Program-made: the position numbers and the translations under genes
Notes under the pieces: model-generated
Seen by the model: the letters and a program-made list of their open reading frames with translations, nothing else
Database searches by the model: none
Told to the model about the DNA's origin: nothing
NCBI GenBank assembly: GCA_012797505.1
Contig: JAAZOZ010000399.1
Coordinates: 1-25,913 of the forward strand
DNA length: 25,913 nucleotides
Reading direction: 5' to 3'
Origin: Smithella sp.
GTDB lineage: Bacteria; Desulfobacterota; Syntrophia; Syntrophales; Smithellaceae
Part shown: in pieces, positions 15,740 to 23,960 of the stretch
How positions within the stretch are numbered: the stretch's first letter is position 1
How the letters are laid out: every line of letters starts with the position of its first letter

Positions 15740-16850
15740 TCAGGATTTGCGATTCGAAACGGCCATCAGGTAGGCCTGAATAAAATCATCGATCTCCCCG
15801 TCCAGCACTTTCTGGGCGTTGCCGATTTCCAGGTTGGTGCGATGATCCTTCACCAGCTTATAGGGATGCAAAACATAGGAGCGGATCTGGCTGCCCCAGG
15901 CGATGTCTTTTTTCTGTTTATTTTCTTCATCGAGCTTTTCATTTTTCTGCTGAAGCTCCCTTTCATACAGCCGGGATTTCAGATATTTCATCGCCATCGA
16001 TTTATTTTTGTGCTGCGATCGTTCATTCTGGCACTGCACGACAATGCCGGTCGGCAGATGGGTAATGCGGACGGCGGAATCCGTCTTGTTGACGTGCTGC
16101 CCGCCTTTGCCGCCGGACCGGAACGTGTCGATCCGCAAATCATCGTCGCGAATGTCGATTTTGATTTCGTCGTCGATTTCCGGATAGACAAATACCGACG
16201 CGAAGGACGTATGGCGTCTGGCGCCAGCGTCGAACGGAGAAATGCGCACCAGACGGTGAATTCCGATCTCCGCCTTGGCGTACCCGTAAGCGTATTCGCC
16301 CTCCACGGTAAACGAAACGCTTTTCACCCCTGCTTCATCGCCCGGCAGATAATCAATAATGGCCGTTTTAAAATTTCTTTTTTCAGCCCACCGCAGATAC
16401 ATGCGCAGCAGCATTTCCACCCAGTCCTGCGCTTCCGTGCCCCCCGCGCCGGCATGGATGGACATGATCGCGTTCATCGGGTCCTGTTCGCTTGCGAGCA
16501 TCATCTTGAGCTCTTCTTCCCGGACCTCGGCCGACAGGCGCGCCAGATCGGCTTCCAGATCCAGCAGAAGCCCCTGGTCATTCTCTTCGGAGGCCATGCT
16601 CCAGAGGTTTTCCGTCTCCCGGATGCGCCCGCTGAACCTTTTCCACCGTTCCAGCGATTCGGAGAGCTTTGTTTTTTTCTGCAGGAGGGACCGGGCTTTT
16701 TCCGGATCGTCCCAGAAATCCTTTTTCGCGGACAGGATGTCCAGATCCTTGACCCGCAATTCCAGTTCGCCTACGTCAAAGACATTCTCCGATCGAGGCG
16801 ATTCTTGTTTTCAAATCCAGAATGCTTTCCTGAAGATTATCGACGGACAT
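15740..16850 (-). CDS. prfB: Peptide chain release factor 2, expressed by +1 programmed frameshift
   Basis: RF2 recognises UAA and UGA stop codons and triggers peptide release. The C-terminal frame holds the GGQ hydrolysis motif (RSGGKGGQHVNKTDSAV) and the SPF codon-recognition tripeptide (VRISPFDAG). Translation starts at ATG 16850, eight bases after AAGGAGG, and reads 24 codons to CTT TGA (stop at 16778-16776). Shifting +1 at CTT TGA C continues as DVGELELRVKDL to 15740, for 369 residues in all, close to the usual RF2 length. Without the shift, the large frame lacks a good start. The start overlaps the end of lnt by 14 bases, so it is the last gene of corC-lnt-prfB. Confidence 0.97.
16774..16790 (-). 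promoter_or_regulatory. RF2 autoregulatory +1 frameshift site
   Basis: Read on the minus strand, the site is GGAGAATGTCTTTGACG (16790-16774). It has the canonical slippery CTT, the in-frame TGA and a following C. A Shine-Dalgarno-like GGAGA sits just before, with the hexamer GGAGAA three bases from CTT as in E. coli. The stimulator is weaker than the classical AGGGGG. Low RF2 makes the ribosome pause at TGA and shift, restoring RF2. Confidence 0.95.
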
Positions 16851-18408
16851 TTCTTTTCCTCCTTGTTAAACTCCATAAGAATAAACCGGCCAGCCCGATG
16901 AAGCCTGCCCACACGAACCAATCGCCGTACCTGGCGTACAAAGTCGGCGTTTGCATCAATGGAATTCTGCCGGTGATGGTATCTCTTTCAAACAGCTTCG
17001 TCTGCGCGAGAATTCTACCGGTCGGATCCACCAGCGCGGAAATGCCCGTATTGGCCGCCCGCGCCAGGCAGAGTCTTGTCTCCACGGCCCGGAAAACGGA
17101 CATGGAAAGATGCTGATAAGGCGCGGATGTCCTTCCAAACCAGGCGTCGTTGGTTATGTTCACCAAAACATCGGCCGCGGCGTTTTTATACCGGCGCGCC
17201 GCCTGGGGCAGAATGCCCTCATAGCAGATCAGGACGCCGATTTTTTTTTCGTCCATCCGCAGGGGGAAATACCCCTTCCCCGCGGCAAAGTCGCCGATGC
17301 CCGACGCCAGGCTGCTGACAAAGGGAAACAAGGTTCTCAGGGGAACATATTCCCCGTAGGGCACCAGATGCACCTTGTCGTATTTTCCCGCAAGGTCCCC
17401 CCCGGGGGAAAGCAGAAAGGCGCTGTTAAAATAATCCGTGCCTGCAGGCGCGGCGGCATAACTGACGGATCCGAAAAGCAGCCAGCTTTTGGTTTGCGAA
17501 GGCAATTGTCTGACGCGGGCCCGCAAAACCCCCGGCTCCTGAAAGTTAAAAGGAACGGCGGTTTCCGGCCAGACGATCAGCGTTCCGGGAGCCTTTGCGC
17601 CGCGCAGGGAAAGCTCCTCGTAAATCCGAATCGTTTCGGTTTGGAAATCCTGATTCCATTTGACGGCCTGCTCGATGTTGCCCTGAATGAGCGATACGTC
17701 CATGCTCCGCGCATTTCCCATGCTCTGCCGGATTTCGCGAATCCGCATCGCGCCGTAGGCATATACCCCCGACCAGATGAGAAACACGGCCAGCGCCAGC
17801 GCGAGCGATTTTTTCGACCTTTCCCGAAGCAGCGTAAAAAAGGCAACGTTCAAAAGGACGATCAGAAAGGACAGGCCGGGCACCCCTGTGATGTCGGCCA
17901 TCTGAATGAACAGCAGATTGGAAAACTGGGAATACCCCAGGTTCTCCCACGGAAATCCCGTGAACAGACCGGATTTCAAATGCTCCAGGCAAATCCATAA
18001 AACCGGCGCGGCAAGATAAAGGGGAACCCTGCCCCGAAAGTAAACGATTCCCGCGGCAAACAGGGCGAAATAGACGCTCAGATAGCCGGCCAGCAGAATC
18101 GTGAGGATCACGCCCAGAACCAGGGGAAGATAACCGTAGTTCACCACGACATGCGCAATCCAGTACAGCATGCCGATATACGCCGCCATTCCCGCCGTCC
18201 ACCCCAAAAGCAGGGCCCTCGAGAGCGATGAAACGTTGTTCAGAGCGACGAACAGCGGAACCAGCGCAATCCACGCGATGACGCCGAAGCCGAACCTGGG
18301 AAACGACAAAAAAAACAGAATGCCGCACAAGAGCGCGAAAAAAAAATCGCGGGTCTGCGGCGTGCCGCCGGTCCAATCCGGTTTGATGTTGTTGCCGTTG
18401 GTCTTCAT
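16837..18408 (-). CDS. lnt: Apolipoprotein N-acyltransferase
   Basis: This is a 523-residue inner-membrane enzyme that transfers the third acyl chain onto the N-terminal cysteine of lipoproteins, the last step of lipoprotein maturation in Gram-negatives. About six membrane helices fill the first ~220 residues. A nitrilase-fold periplasmic domain follows, with the complete catalytic triad: Glu282 (WPETAVPF), Lys345 (KVHLVPYGEY) and Cys395 (LICYEG). A C-terminal helix (FVWAGFIGLAGLFLW) and basic tail end it. The ATG overlaps the corC stop (ATGA) and lacks a strong Shine-Dalgarno, which suggests coupled translation. Its last codons contain the prfB ribosome-binding site. Confidence 0.97.
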   Translation of the reverse strand: MKTNGNNIKPDWTGGTPQTRDFFFALLCGILFFLSFPRFGFGVIAWIALVPLFVALNNVSSLSRALLLGWTAGMAAYIGMLYWIAHVVVNYGYLPLVLGVILTILLAGYLSVYFALFAAGIVYFRGRVPLYLAAPVLWICLEHLKSGLFTGFPWENLGYSQFSNLLFIQMADITGVPGLSFLIVLLNVAFFTLLRERSKKSLALALAVFLIWSGVYAYGAMRIREIRQSMGNARSMDVSLIQGNIEQAVKWNQDFQTETIRIYEELSLRGAKAPGTLIVWPETAVPFNFQEPGVLRARVRQLPSQTKSWLLFGSVSYAAAPAGTDYFNSAFLLSPGGDLAGKYDKVHLVPYGEYVPLRTLFPFVSSLASGIGDFAAGKGYFPLRMDEKKIGVLICYEGILPQAARRYKNAAADVLVNITNDAWFGRTSAPYQHLSMSVFRAVETRLCLARAANTGISALVDPTGRILAQTKLFERDTITGRIPLMQTPTLYARYGDWFVWAGFIGLAGLFLWSLTRRKRNVRR

Positions 18409-19220
18409 GGCGCGTCTTCGGATTTTTTGATTTTCACCTTCTTGATGCTGCGTTCGTCCGCGTTTTCGATAGTGATGTCCATTCCCTCGATTTGAAAGCT
18501 TTCCCCCTGATGAGGTATTCTGCGAATCGCGTATAAAATCAGACCGCCGACCGTTTCGAACCGGCCCCGGTCCAAGCGGATTTCCAGAAGCTCTTCAATC
18601 TTCCCGATTTCCGTTCGTCCGTCCGTCACGATGGAGCCGTCGGCCATTCGGACGATATCGTCGGCATCCGCCTGCTCTTCATGTTCATCGCGAATGTCGC
18701 CGACAATTTCCTCCAGCAGGTCCTCCAGCGTGATCAGCCCGGAGGTGCCGCCGTATTCATCGATGACAATGGCAATGTGCTTGTTGTTGTTTTTCAGCTC
18801 GTAAAACAGCAGATGCGCGTTTTTTGTCTCCGGAATGTAGTAAGGCCGCGTCATATGAGACAGAATATCGGCGGCGCTCATTCGGGGCGACCAGGCGGCA
18901 AGCAGGTCCTTGATGTTCAGAATGCCGATGATATTGTCCACGGAGCCGCGGTGGACGGGAATCCGCGTGTAATGCGCCTCGACCATCTCCCGCTTCATCT
19001 CCTGGGCCGAATCCTCCGCGCTGATCGAAACGATGTCCGTCCGGGGGATCATGATTTCGCGAACCAGCGTGGATGTAAAATTCAGGATGTTTTCGATCAT
19101 TTTCCTGGACGCATCGTCCAGAACGCCGCCCTTTTGAGCTTTGGCAAGGACCGAAAACAGTTCCCGGCGAATCTGCTCGGGGCTGCTCCAGGATAAAAGA
19201 TCGGAAATTTTTTTCATCAT
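18405..19220 (-). CDS. CorC/HlyC-type CBS-domain protein (YbeX-like)
   Basis: This is a 271-residue soluble protein of the CorC/HlyC (YbeX) group. It has two CBS domains at about residues 60-180 (REIMIPRTDIVSI, YTRIPVHRGSVDNIIGILNIKDLL, then AIVIDEYGGTSGLITLEDLLEEIVGDI). A C-terminal transporter-associated CorC_HlyC domain lies at about 190-265. It lacks the membrane DUF21 domain of longer relatives, as E. coli CorC does. Roles in magnesium/cobalt efflux and, for YbeX, in ribosome-related RNA metabolism have been proposed. Two consecutive ATGs occur at 19220 and 19217, with a poor Shine-Dalgarno. It is the first gene of corC-lnt-prfB, with a promoter about 45 bases upstream. Confidence 0.95.
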   Translation of the reverse strand: MMKKISDLLSWSSPEQIRRELFSVLAKAQKGGVLDDASRKMIENILNFTSTLVREIMIPRTDIVSISAEDSAQEMKREMVEAHYTRIPVHRGSVDNIIGILNIKDLLAAWSPRMSAADILSHMTRPYYIPETKNAHLLFYELKNNNKHIAIVIDEYGGTSGLITLEDLLEEIVGDIRDEHEEQADADDIVRMADGSIVTDGRTEIGKIEELLEIRLDRGRFETVGGLILYAIRRIPHQGESFQIEGMDITIENADERSIKKVKIKKSEDAP

Positions 19221-19270
19221 AGACTCAAGATTTTTTCACCGCGCGCCGTCCACGCGGCTCTTCCGCGTCC

Positions 19271-19299
19271 AATTAACCATGCAACATCCATCCTGTCAA
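19271..19299 (-). promoter_or_regulatory. Promoter of corC-lnt-prfB
   Basis: A perfect TTGACA (19299-19294) on the minus strand is followed after 17 bases by TTAATT (19276-19271). A one-base shift to GTTAAT at 16 bases fits the -10 better. The leader then contains a small hairpin, ACGCGG and CCGCGT around a 5-base loop, before the corC ATG. The perfect -35 makes the call reasonable. Confidence 0.55.
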
Positions 19300-19336
19300 T
19301 CACCCTGATGGAAGAGATTCTCCGGGCGGTCGCGGT

Positions 19337-19376
19337 AAACAAAAAGGGAATCACTTAAAAAAAGCTGATTCCCTTT
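19337..19376 (-). terminator. Intrinsic terminator after tRNA-Asp
   Basis: A perfect 11-base stem, AAAGGGAATCA (19343-19353) and TGATTCCCTTT (19366-19376), encloses a 12-base loop. Read on the minus strand it is followed by TTTTTGTTT. It lies just after the tRNA-Asp CCA end and stops the tRNA-Val-tRNA-Asp transcript before the corC promoter. Confidence 0.85.
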
Positions 19377-19385
19377 CAGATTTTC

Positions 19386-19462
19386 TGGCGGGGCCGATGG
19401 GACTTGAACCCACGCCCTCCGGCGTGACAGGCCGGCGTTATAACCAACTTAACTACGACCCC
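19386..19462 (-). tRNA. tRNA-Asp (GUC)
   Basis: The minus strand folds as a complete cloverleaf. The acceptor pair is GGGGTCG with CGGCCCC. The anticodon arm is CCGGC-CTGTCAC-GCCGG with anticodon GTC, and the T-loop is TTCAAGT. The discriminator is G and the CCA (19388-19386) is encoded. It follows tRNA-Val by 35 bases and precedes a terminator. Confidence 0.97.
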
Positions 19463-19497
19463 AAAAAATCATTAAAAACAATATTCACTTTCTTTCC

Positions 19498-19573
19498 TGG
19501 TAGGCGGGACAGGGCTCGAACCTGTGACATCCACGGTGTAAGCGTGGCGCTCTTCCAACTGAGCTACCCGCCC
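19498..19573 (-). tRNA. tRNA-Val (UAC)
   Basis: The minus strand gives acceptor GGGCGGG paired with CCCGCCT (the first pair is G-U), D-arm GCTCAGTTGGAAGAGC, anticodon arm CCACG-CTTACAC-CGTGG with anticodon TAC, and T-loop TTCGAGC. The discriminator is A and the CCA is encoded. It is transcribed with tRNA-Asp from a promoter 25 bases upstream. Confidence 0.97.
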
Positions 19574-19597
19574 CCTTGCCCGAAAAAAGCTGACTGG

Positions 19598-19626
19598 CTT
19601 CTAGCAACATTGAGATGGCTTGTCAA
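19598..19626 (-). promoter_or_regulatory. Promoter of tRNA-Val-tRNA-Asp
   Basis: On the minus strand a perfect TTGACA (19626-19621) and TAGAAG (19603-19598) are separated by exactly 17 bases. This sits in the 77-base gap between the lon stop and tRNA-Val. No terminator was seen after lon, so lon transcripts may also read into the tRNAs. Confidence 0.7.
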
Positions 19627-19650
19627 GCGGTAAAACAACAATATTCCCCG

Positions 19651-22059
19651 TTAATTCACGGCGCAGGAATCCGCCTGCGCCTCGTTTCCCACCACGTTGC
19701 CGAAGAGGTCGTCCTCTTTGACCAGAGCAATCTCCAGCACCTCGTCGATATGTTCCACGAAAACGATTTTCATCGCGTTTTGAACATTGCGGGGCACTTC
19801 CGTAAGGTCTTTCTCATTGTCCTTGGGAATCAGGACCGTTTTGATATTGCCGCGGTGGGCCGCCAGAATCTTTTCCTTCAGGCCGCCGATCGGCAGGACC
19901 CGTCCCCTCAGCGTAATTTCCCCGGTCATGGCCAGGTCGGCCCGGACTTTCTTCTTGACGAGCGCCGAAGCGATCGAAGTAGCCATGGCGATCCCGGCGG
20001 AGGGTCCGTCCTTGGGAATGGCGCCTTCGGGCACATGGACGTGAATGTCGATCTTTTTATAAAAGTTTTTCGGCAAACCGAAGCGCTCGGCGCGGGTCCG
20101 GATGTACGAGAGGGCCGCCTGCACCGATTCCTGCATCACGTCGCCCAGCTTGCCGGTCATGACCATGCGGCCCGTTCCTTCCATGATGGAGGCTTCAATC
20201 GCCAACAATTCGCCGCCGACCTCCGTCCAGGCCAGCCCGGTCGTCAAACCGATCTGGTTGTTTTCCTCCGTCTCGCCGTGGCGGAATTTCGGAACCCCCA
20301 AATATTTCGGAATATTTTTGGAGCTGATGACAATCTTTTTGCAGTTTCCGTTGCTGACGATTTCCTTGGCGACCTTGCGGCAGATGGATGCGATCTCCCT
20401 CTCGAGGTTTCGCACACCGGCCTCCCGCGTGTACTGGCGGATGATGCGCAGCAGGGCCTGGTTGGTGAATTCGATCGATTCGGCCGTAAGCCCGTTGGCC
20501 TCCATTTCCTTGGCCAGCAGGAACTTGATCGCGATCTGCATTTTTTCCTGCTCGGTATATCCCGCAATGCGGATGACTTCCATCCGGTCCTGCAGCGGCG
20601 CCGGGATTGTCTGCAAAACATTGGCGGTTGTAATGAACAGAATATCGGACAAATCATAATCCACGTCCAGATAATTGTCGTTGAACGCCACGTTCTGCTC
20701 GGGGTCCAGGACTTCCAGGAGCGCCGAGGAGGGATCGCCGCGAAAATCGGAGCTGAGCTTGTCCACCTCGTCCAGACAGAAGACGGGGTTGTTGGAGCCG
20801 GCTTTCTTCAGTGATTGAATGATCTTGCCCGGCATGGCGCCGATATAGGTCCGGCGGTGGCCGCGGATTTCCGCCTCATCACGGACGCCGCCCAGCGAGA
20901 TGCGGACAAATTTCCGGTTCGTCGCGCGCGCCACGGATTTGGCAATCGATGTTTTCCCCACGCCGGGAGGACCGACGAGGCAGAGAATGGGGCCCTTGTT
21001 TTTTTTGACCAGGGACTGAACCGCCAGATATTCGATGATCCGTTCCTTGACTTTTTTCAGGCCGTAGTGATCCTCGTCGAGAATCGCCTCCGATTCCTTG
21101 AGCGTATATTTGTTTTCCGTGACCTCCGACCAGGGCATGTCCAGCAGCCAGTCAATGTAATTGCGGACCACCGTCGCCTCCGCGGACATGGGCGCCATCA
21201 TCTGCAGCTTCTTGATTTCCTGGCGGACCTTTTTGGTCGCTTCCTCGGAGAGCTTCTTCTGTTTGAGGCGCTTTTCCAGCTCCGCGATCTCATTTTTAAA
21301 ATCGTCCTTTTCGCCCATTTCCTTCTGGATGGCGCGCATCTGCTCGTTGAGGTAATAATCCTTCTGCGTCTTTTCCATCTGCTTTTTGACGCGCCGCTTG
21401 ATTTTTTCCTCCACCTGCAGAATTTCGATTTCGGAGAGCATCAGCGAATAAATGGCCTCCAGCCGATCGCCGATGCTGAAGATTTCCATAATCCGCTGTT
21501 TGTCTTCCAGCTTGACGTTCAGATGCGTCACCACGACATCCGCCAGTTTGGAAGGATCTTCGATGCCGGCGATCGTTCCCATCATCTCCACGTGGACTTT
21601 CTTGCTGAGCTTCAGATAAAGCTCAAAGGACTCCTTGATGCTGCGCATCAGCGCCTGTTTCCGCACGTCCGTCGGATCATCATCCACATCGTCGATATCG
21701 GCGACCCGAACGAGAAAGAAATCGTCGTTTCTGACATATTCCAGGATGGCGCCGCGCGCCTTGCCTTCCACCAGCACCTTCACCGTCCCATCCGGCAGGC
21801 GCAAAAGCTGGATGATGATGCCGATCGTTCCAACCGAATAAATATCCTCTTCGGAGGGGTCGTCTTTCTTCGCGTTTTTCTGGGCCACCATGAAAATTCC
21901 CTTTTCATACTTCATGGCGGATTCCAGCGCGGCGATGGACTTTTCCCGTCCGACAAACAACGGAACAATCATGTGCGGGAACACCACCACGTCGCGAAGC
22001 GGCAACAGCGGAATAATGTTTGTTCTATTTTTAAGCGTATCGTCTTTTTCTTCGGTCAT
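19651..22059 (-). CDS. lon: ATP-dependent Lon protease
   Basis: This is an 802-residue cytoplasmic AAA+ serine-lysine protease that degrades damaged and regulatory proteins. The N-terminal substrate domain begins IIPLLPLRDVVVFPHMIVPLFVG. The AAA+ module has Walker A GPPGVGKT, Walker B VFCLDEVDK and the pore-side GGVRDEAEIRGHRRTYIGAMPG. The protease domain has Ser687 in PKDGPSAG and Lys730 in GGLKEK, 43 residues apart as in E. coli Lon. The ATG follows AGGAAG. It lies 24 bases after clpX and ends the tig-clpP-clpX-lon series. No HrcA/CIRCE element or other heat-shock operator was seen nearby. Confidence 0.98.
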   Translation of the reverse strand: MTEEKDDTLKNRTNIIPLLPLRDVVVFPHMIVPLFVGREKSIAALESAMKYEKGIFMVAQKNAKKDDPSEEDIYSVGTIGIIIQLLRLPDGTVKVLVEGKARGAILEYVRNDDFFLVRVADIDDVDDDPTDVRKQALMRSIKESFELYLKLSKKVHVEMMGTIAGIEDPSKLADVVVTHLNVKLEDKQRIMEIFSIGDRLEAIYSLMLSEIEILQVEEKIKRRVKKQMEKTQKDYYLNEQMRAIQKEMGEKDDFKNEIAELEKRLKQKKLSEEATKKVRQEIKKLQMMAPMSAEATVVRNYIDWLLDMPWSEVTENKYTLKESEAILDEDHYGLKKVKERIIEYLAVQSLVKKNKGPILCLVGPPGVGKTSIAKSVARATNRKFVRISLGGVRDEAEIRGHRRTYIGAMPGKIIQSLKKAGSNNPVFCLDEVDKLSSDFRGDPSSALLEVLDPEQNVAFNDNYLDVDYDLSDILFITTANVLQTIPAPLQDRMEVIRIAGYTEQEKMQIAIKFLLAKEMEANGLTAESIEFTNQALLRIIRQYTREAGVRNLEREIASICRKVAKEIVSNGNCKKIVISSKNIPKYLGVPKFRHGETEENNQIGLTTGLAWTEVGGELLAIEASIMEGTGRMVMTGKLGDVMQESVQAALSYIRTRAERFGLPKNFYKKIDIHVHVPEGAIPKDGPSAGIAMATSIASALVKKKVRADLAMTGEITLRGRVLPIGGLKEKILAAHRGNIKTVLIPKDNEKDLTEVPRNVQNAMKIVFVEHIDEVLEIALVKEDDLFGNVVGNEAQADSCAVN

Positions 22060-22083
22060 TTTTTCTTCCTGCGCCGTATGAAA

Positions 22084-23343
22084 TTATGCGGATTCAGATT
22101 TCTGATCATAGATCAAAATCGGCTTTTCCTTGTTGAGCACCACTTCCTCGCTGATCACACATTCCTTGATGTCCCGCTGCGACGGAATATCATACATCAC
22201 TTCCAGCATGGTGTTTTCCAGAATGGAGCGCAGGCCCCGCGCGCCGGATTTCCTCTCCATGGACAGTTTGGCCACGCAGCGCAAAGCGCCGTCCGTAAAC
22301 TTGAGATTCACGTTTTCCAGTTCAAACAATTTCTTGTACTGCTTGATGATGGCGTCCTTGGGTTCCATCAAAATGCGAACCAGCGCCCCCTCTTCCAGAT
22401 CATCCAGTGCGGCGATCACGGGCAGGCGTCCGATGAATTCGGGAATCAGGCCGAATTTGAGCAGGTCTTCGGACCGGACTTCCGCCAGAACGTCCCCGAT
22501 TCTTTTTTCCTTCTTGCTTTTGATTTCCGCGCCAAACCCCATGGTGTTGGTGCCGATGCGTCTGGAAATGATCGTTTCCAGGTCGTTGAAGGCGCCGCCG
22601 CAGATAAACAGAATATTGGTCGTATCCACCTGAATGAATTCCTGCTGCGGATGCTTCCGGCCTCCCTTCGGGGGGATATTGGCCAGAGTTCCTTCCATGA
22701 TTTTCAGCAGGGCCTGCTGAACACCTTCACCGGAGACGTCCCTTGTGATGGAAGGATTGCCTGATTTTTTCGCTATTTTGTCTATTTCATCAATATAAAC
22801 AATACCTTTTGATGCGCGTGCCACATCGTAATCCGCGTTTTGCAGGAGGCTTAAAATGATGTTTTCAACATCCTCTCCCACATAGCCCGCTTCCGTGAGC
22901 GTGGTGGCGTCCGCAATCGTAAAGGGAACATTGAGAAATTTCGCCAGCGTTTTGGCAAGCAGGGTTTTCCCCGAACCCGTAGGCCCGATCAAAAGGACGT
23001 TGCTCTTCTGGATTTCAACGCCGTCGTTGGAACCGGCGCTGGAAAAAAGCCTTTTGTAATGGTTATATACCGCGACGGACAGGATTTTCTTGGTTTTTTC
23101 CTGGCCGATTACGTAGGAATCCAGAAACCGCTTGATTTCCTTCGGCTCCGGAAGAACATTTTTATGGCCCTTTTCCACCGTTTTTTCGTCTTCTTCAACG
23201 ATGCACCGGCACAATTCAATGCACTCGTCGCAAATATATGCCGTCGGGCCGGCCACCAGCTTACGAACTTCGCTTTGCGTCTTTCCGCAAAATGAACAAA
23301 AAAGCATACCCTGCCCCCGATTGTCCTTGTTTCGTTTGATCAC
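22084..23343 (-). CDS. clpX: ATP-dependent Clp protease ATP-binding subunit ClpX
   Basis: This is a 419-residue AAA+ unfoldase that feeds substrates to ClpP. The N-terminal zinc-binding domain has four cysteines (Cys16, Cys19, Cys38, Cys41) as FCSFC and YICDEC. Walker A is GPTGSGKT, and Walker B is IVYIDEIDK. The GYVGEDVE pore loop and a sensor-2 region (KSGARGLRSI) are present. An IGF-type loop for ClpP docking should lie near IKSKKEKRIGDVLAEV; here the local sequence reads MGFGAEI, which fits it (IGF replaced by MGF). The start is a GTG at 23343 with AAGGAG seven bases upstream. It begins 14 bases after clpP. Confidence 0.98.
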   Translation of the reverse strand: MIKRNKDNRGQGMLFCSFCGKTQSEVRKLVAGPTAYICDECIELCRCIVEEDEKTVEKGHKNVLPEPKEIKRFLDSYVIGQEKTKKILSVAVYNHYKRLFSSAGSNDGVEIQKSNVLLIGPTGSGKTLLAKTLAKFLNVPFTIADATTLTEAGYVGEDVENIILSLLQNADYDVARASKGIVYIDEIDKIAKKSGNPSITRDVSGEGVQQALLKIMEGTLANIPPKGGRKHPQQEFIQVDTTNILFICGGAFNDLETIISRRIGTNTMGFGAEIKSKKEKRIGDVLAEVRSEDLLKFGLIPEFIGRLPVIAALDDLEEGALVRILMEPKDAIIKQYKKLFELENVNLKFTDGALRCVAKLSMERKSGARGLRSILENTMLEVMYDIPSQRDIKECVISEEVVLNKEKPILIYDQKSESA

Positions 23344-23357
23344 TGAAAATCTCCTTT

Positions 23358-23960
23358 TTACTTACCACCGGATGCCGCGGATTTCCGAACAACGATTTCA
23401 TCAATTAAACCATAGTCTTTCGCTTGATAGCTGGTCATAAAGTAATCCCGCTCCGTGTCGTTCATCACCTTTTCCAGCGGCTGACCGGTCAATTCCGCCA
23501 GAATTTTGTTGAGGTCTTCCTTCAACCTGAGGATTTCTCTGGCCTGGATGTCAATATCCGTCGCCTGGCCCTGAAAACCTCCCAGCGGCTGATGAATCAG
23601 AATCCGTGAATGAGGAAGGGCAAACCGTTTCCCCTTCCCGCCCGCCGCCAGGAGAAGCGCCGCCATGCTGGCCGCCTGCCCCATGCACACCGTGGAAATG
23701 TGGGGTTTGATATACTGCATCGTGTCATAAATCGCCATTCCGGAGCTTACATGCCCTCCGGGAGAATTCAAGTAGAAAAAGATGTCCTTATCCGGATCTT
23801 CCGCCTCAAGATAAAGCATCTGCGCGACCACCACATTGGCCACATTGTCATCGATCGCCGTTCCCAGAAAGATGATCCGATCCTTCAAAAGCCGGGAATA
23901 GATATCAAACGCCCTTTCGCCCCGTCCATCCTGTTCCACCACCATGGGGATCAAATTCAT
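23358..23960 (-). CDS. clpP: ATP-dependent Clp protease proteolytic subunit ClpP
   Basis: This is a 200-residue serine protease that forms the two-ring barrel partnered by ClpX. The catalytic triad is complete: Ser98 (GQAASMAA), His123 (SRILIHQP) and Asp172 (TERDYFM). The N-terminal MNLIPMVVEQDGRGERAFDIYSRLL is the conserved axial-loop region. The ATG overlaps the tig stop (ATGA). GAGGAGG sits about seven bases upstream inside the tig coding sequence, so translation is probably coupled to trigger factor. Confidence 0.98.
   Translation of the reverse strand: MNLIPMVVEQDGRGERAFDIYSRLLKDRIIFLGTAIDDNVANVVVAQMLYLEAEDPDKDIFFYLNSPGGHVSSGMAIYDTMQYIKPHISTVCMGQAASMAALLLAAGGKGKRFALPHSRILIHQPLGGFQGQATDIDIQAREILRLKEDLNKILAELTGQPLEKVMNDTERDYFMTSYQAKDYGLIDEIVVRKSAASGGK

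Noticed and set aside
15740..16759. RF2 starting at TTG 16759 as a complete gene
   Set aside because: It has no Shine-Dalgarno and would lack the N-terminal residues. The upstream leader with CTT TGA C explains the gene better.
15497..17116. 539-codon plus-strand frame across mltD, prfB and lnt
   Set aside because: It crosses three genes on the other strand and has no start signal or domain pattern.
19615..22764. Two long plus-strand open frames (399 and 649 codons) opposite lon and clpX
   Set aside because: Their translations are rich in His, Phe, Gln and Arg, with no family resemblance. The opposite strand holds complete Lon and ClpX with all catalytic motifs.
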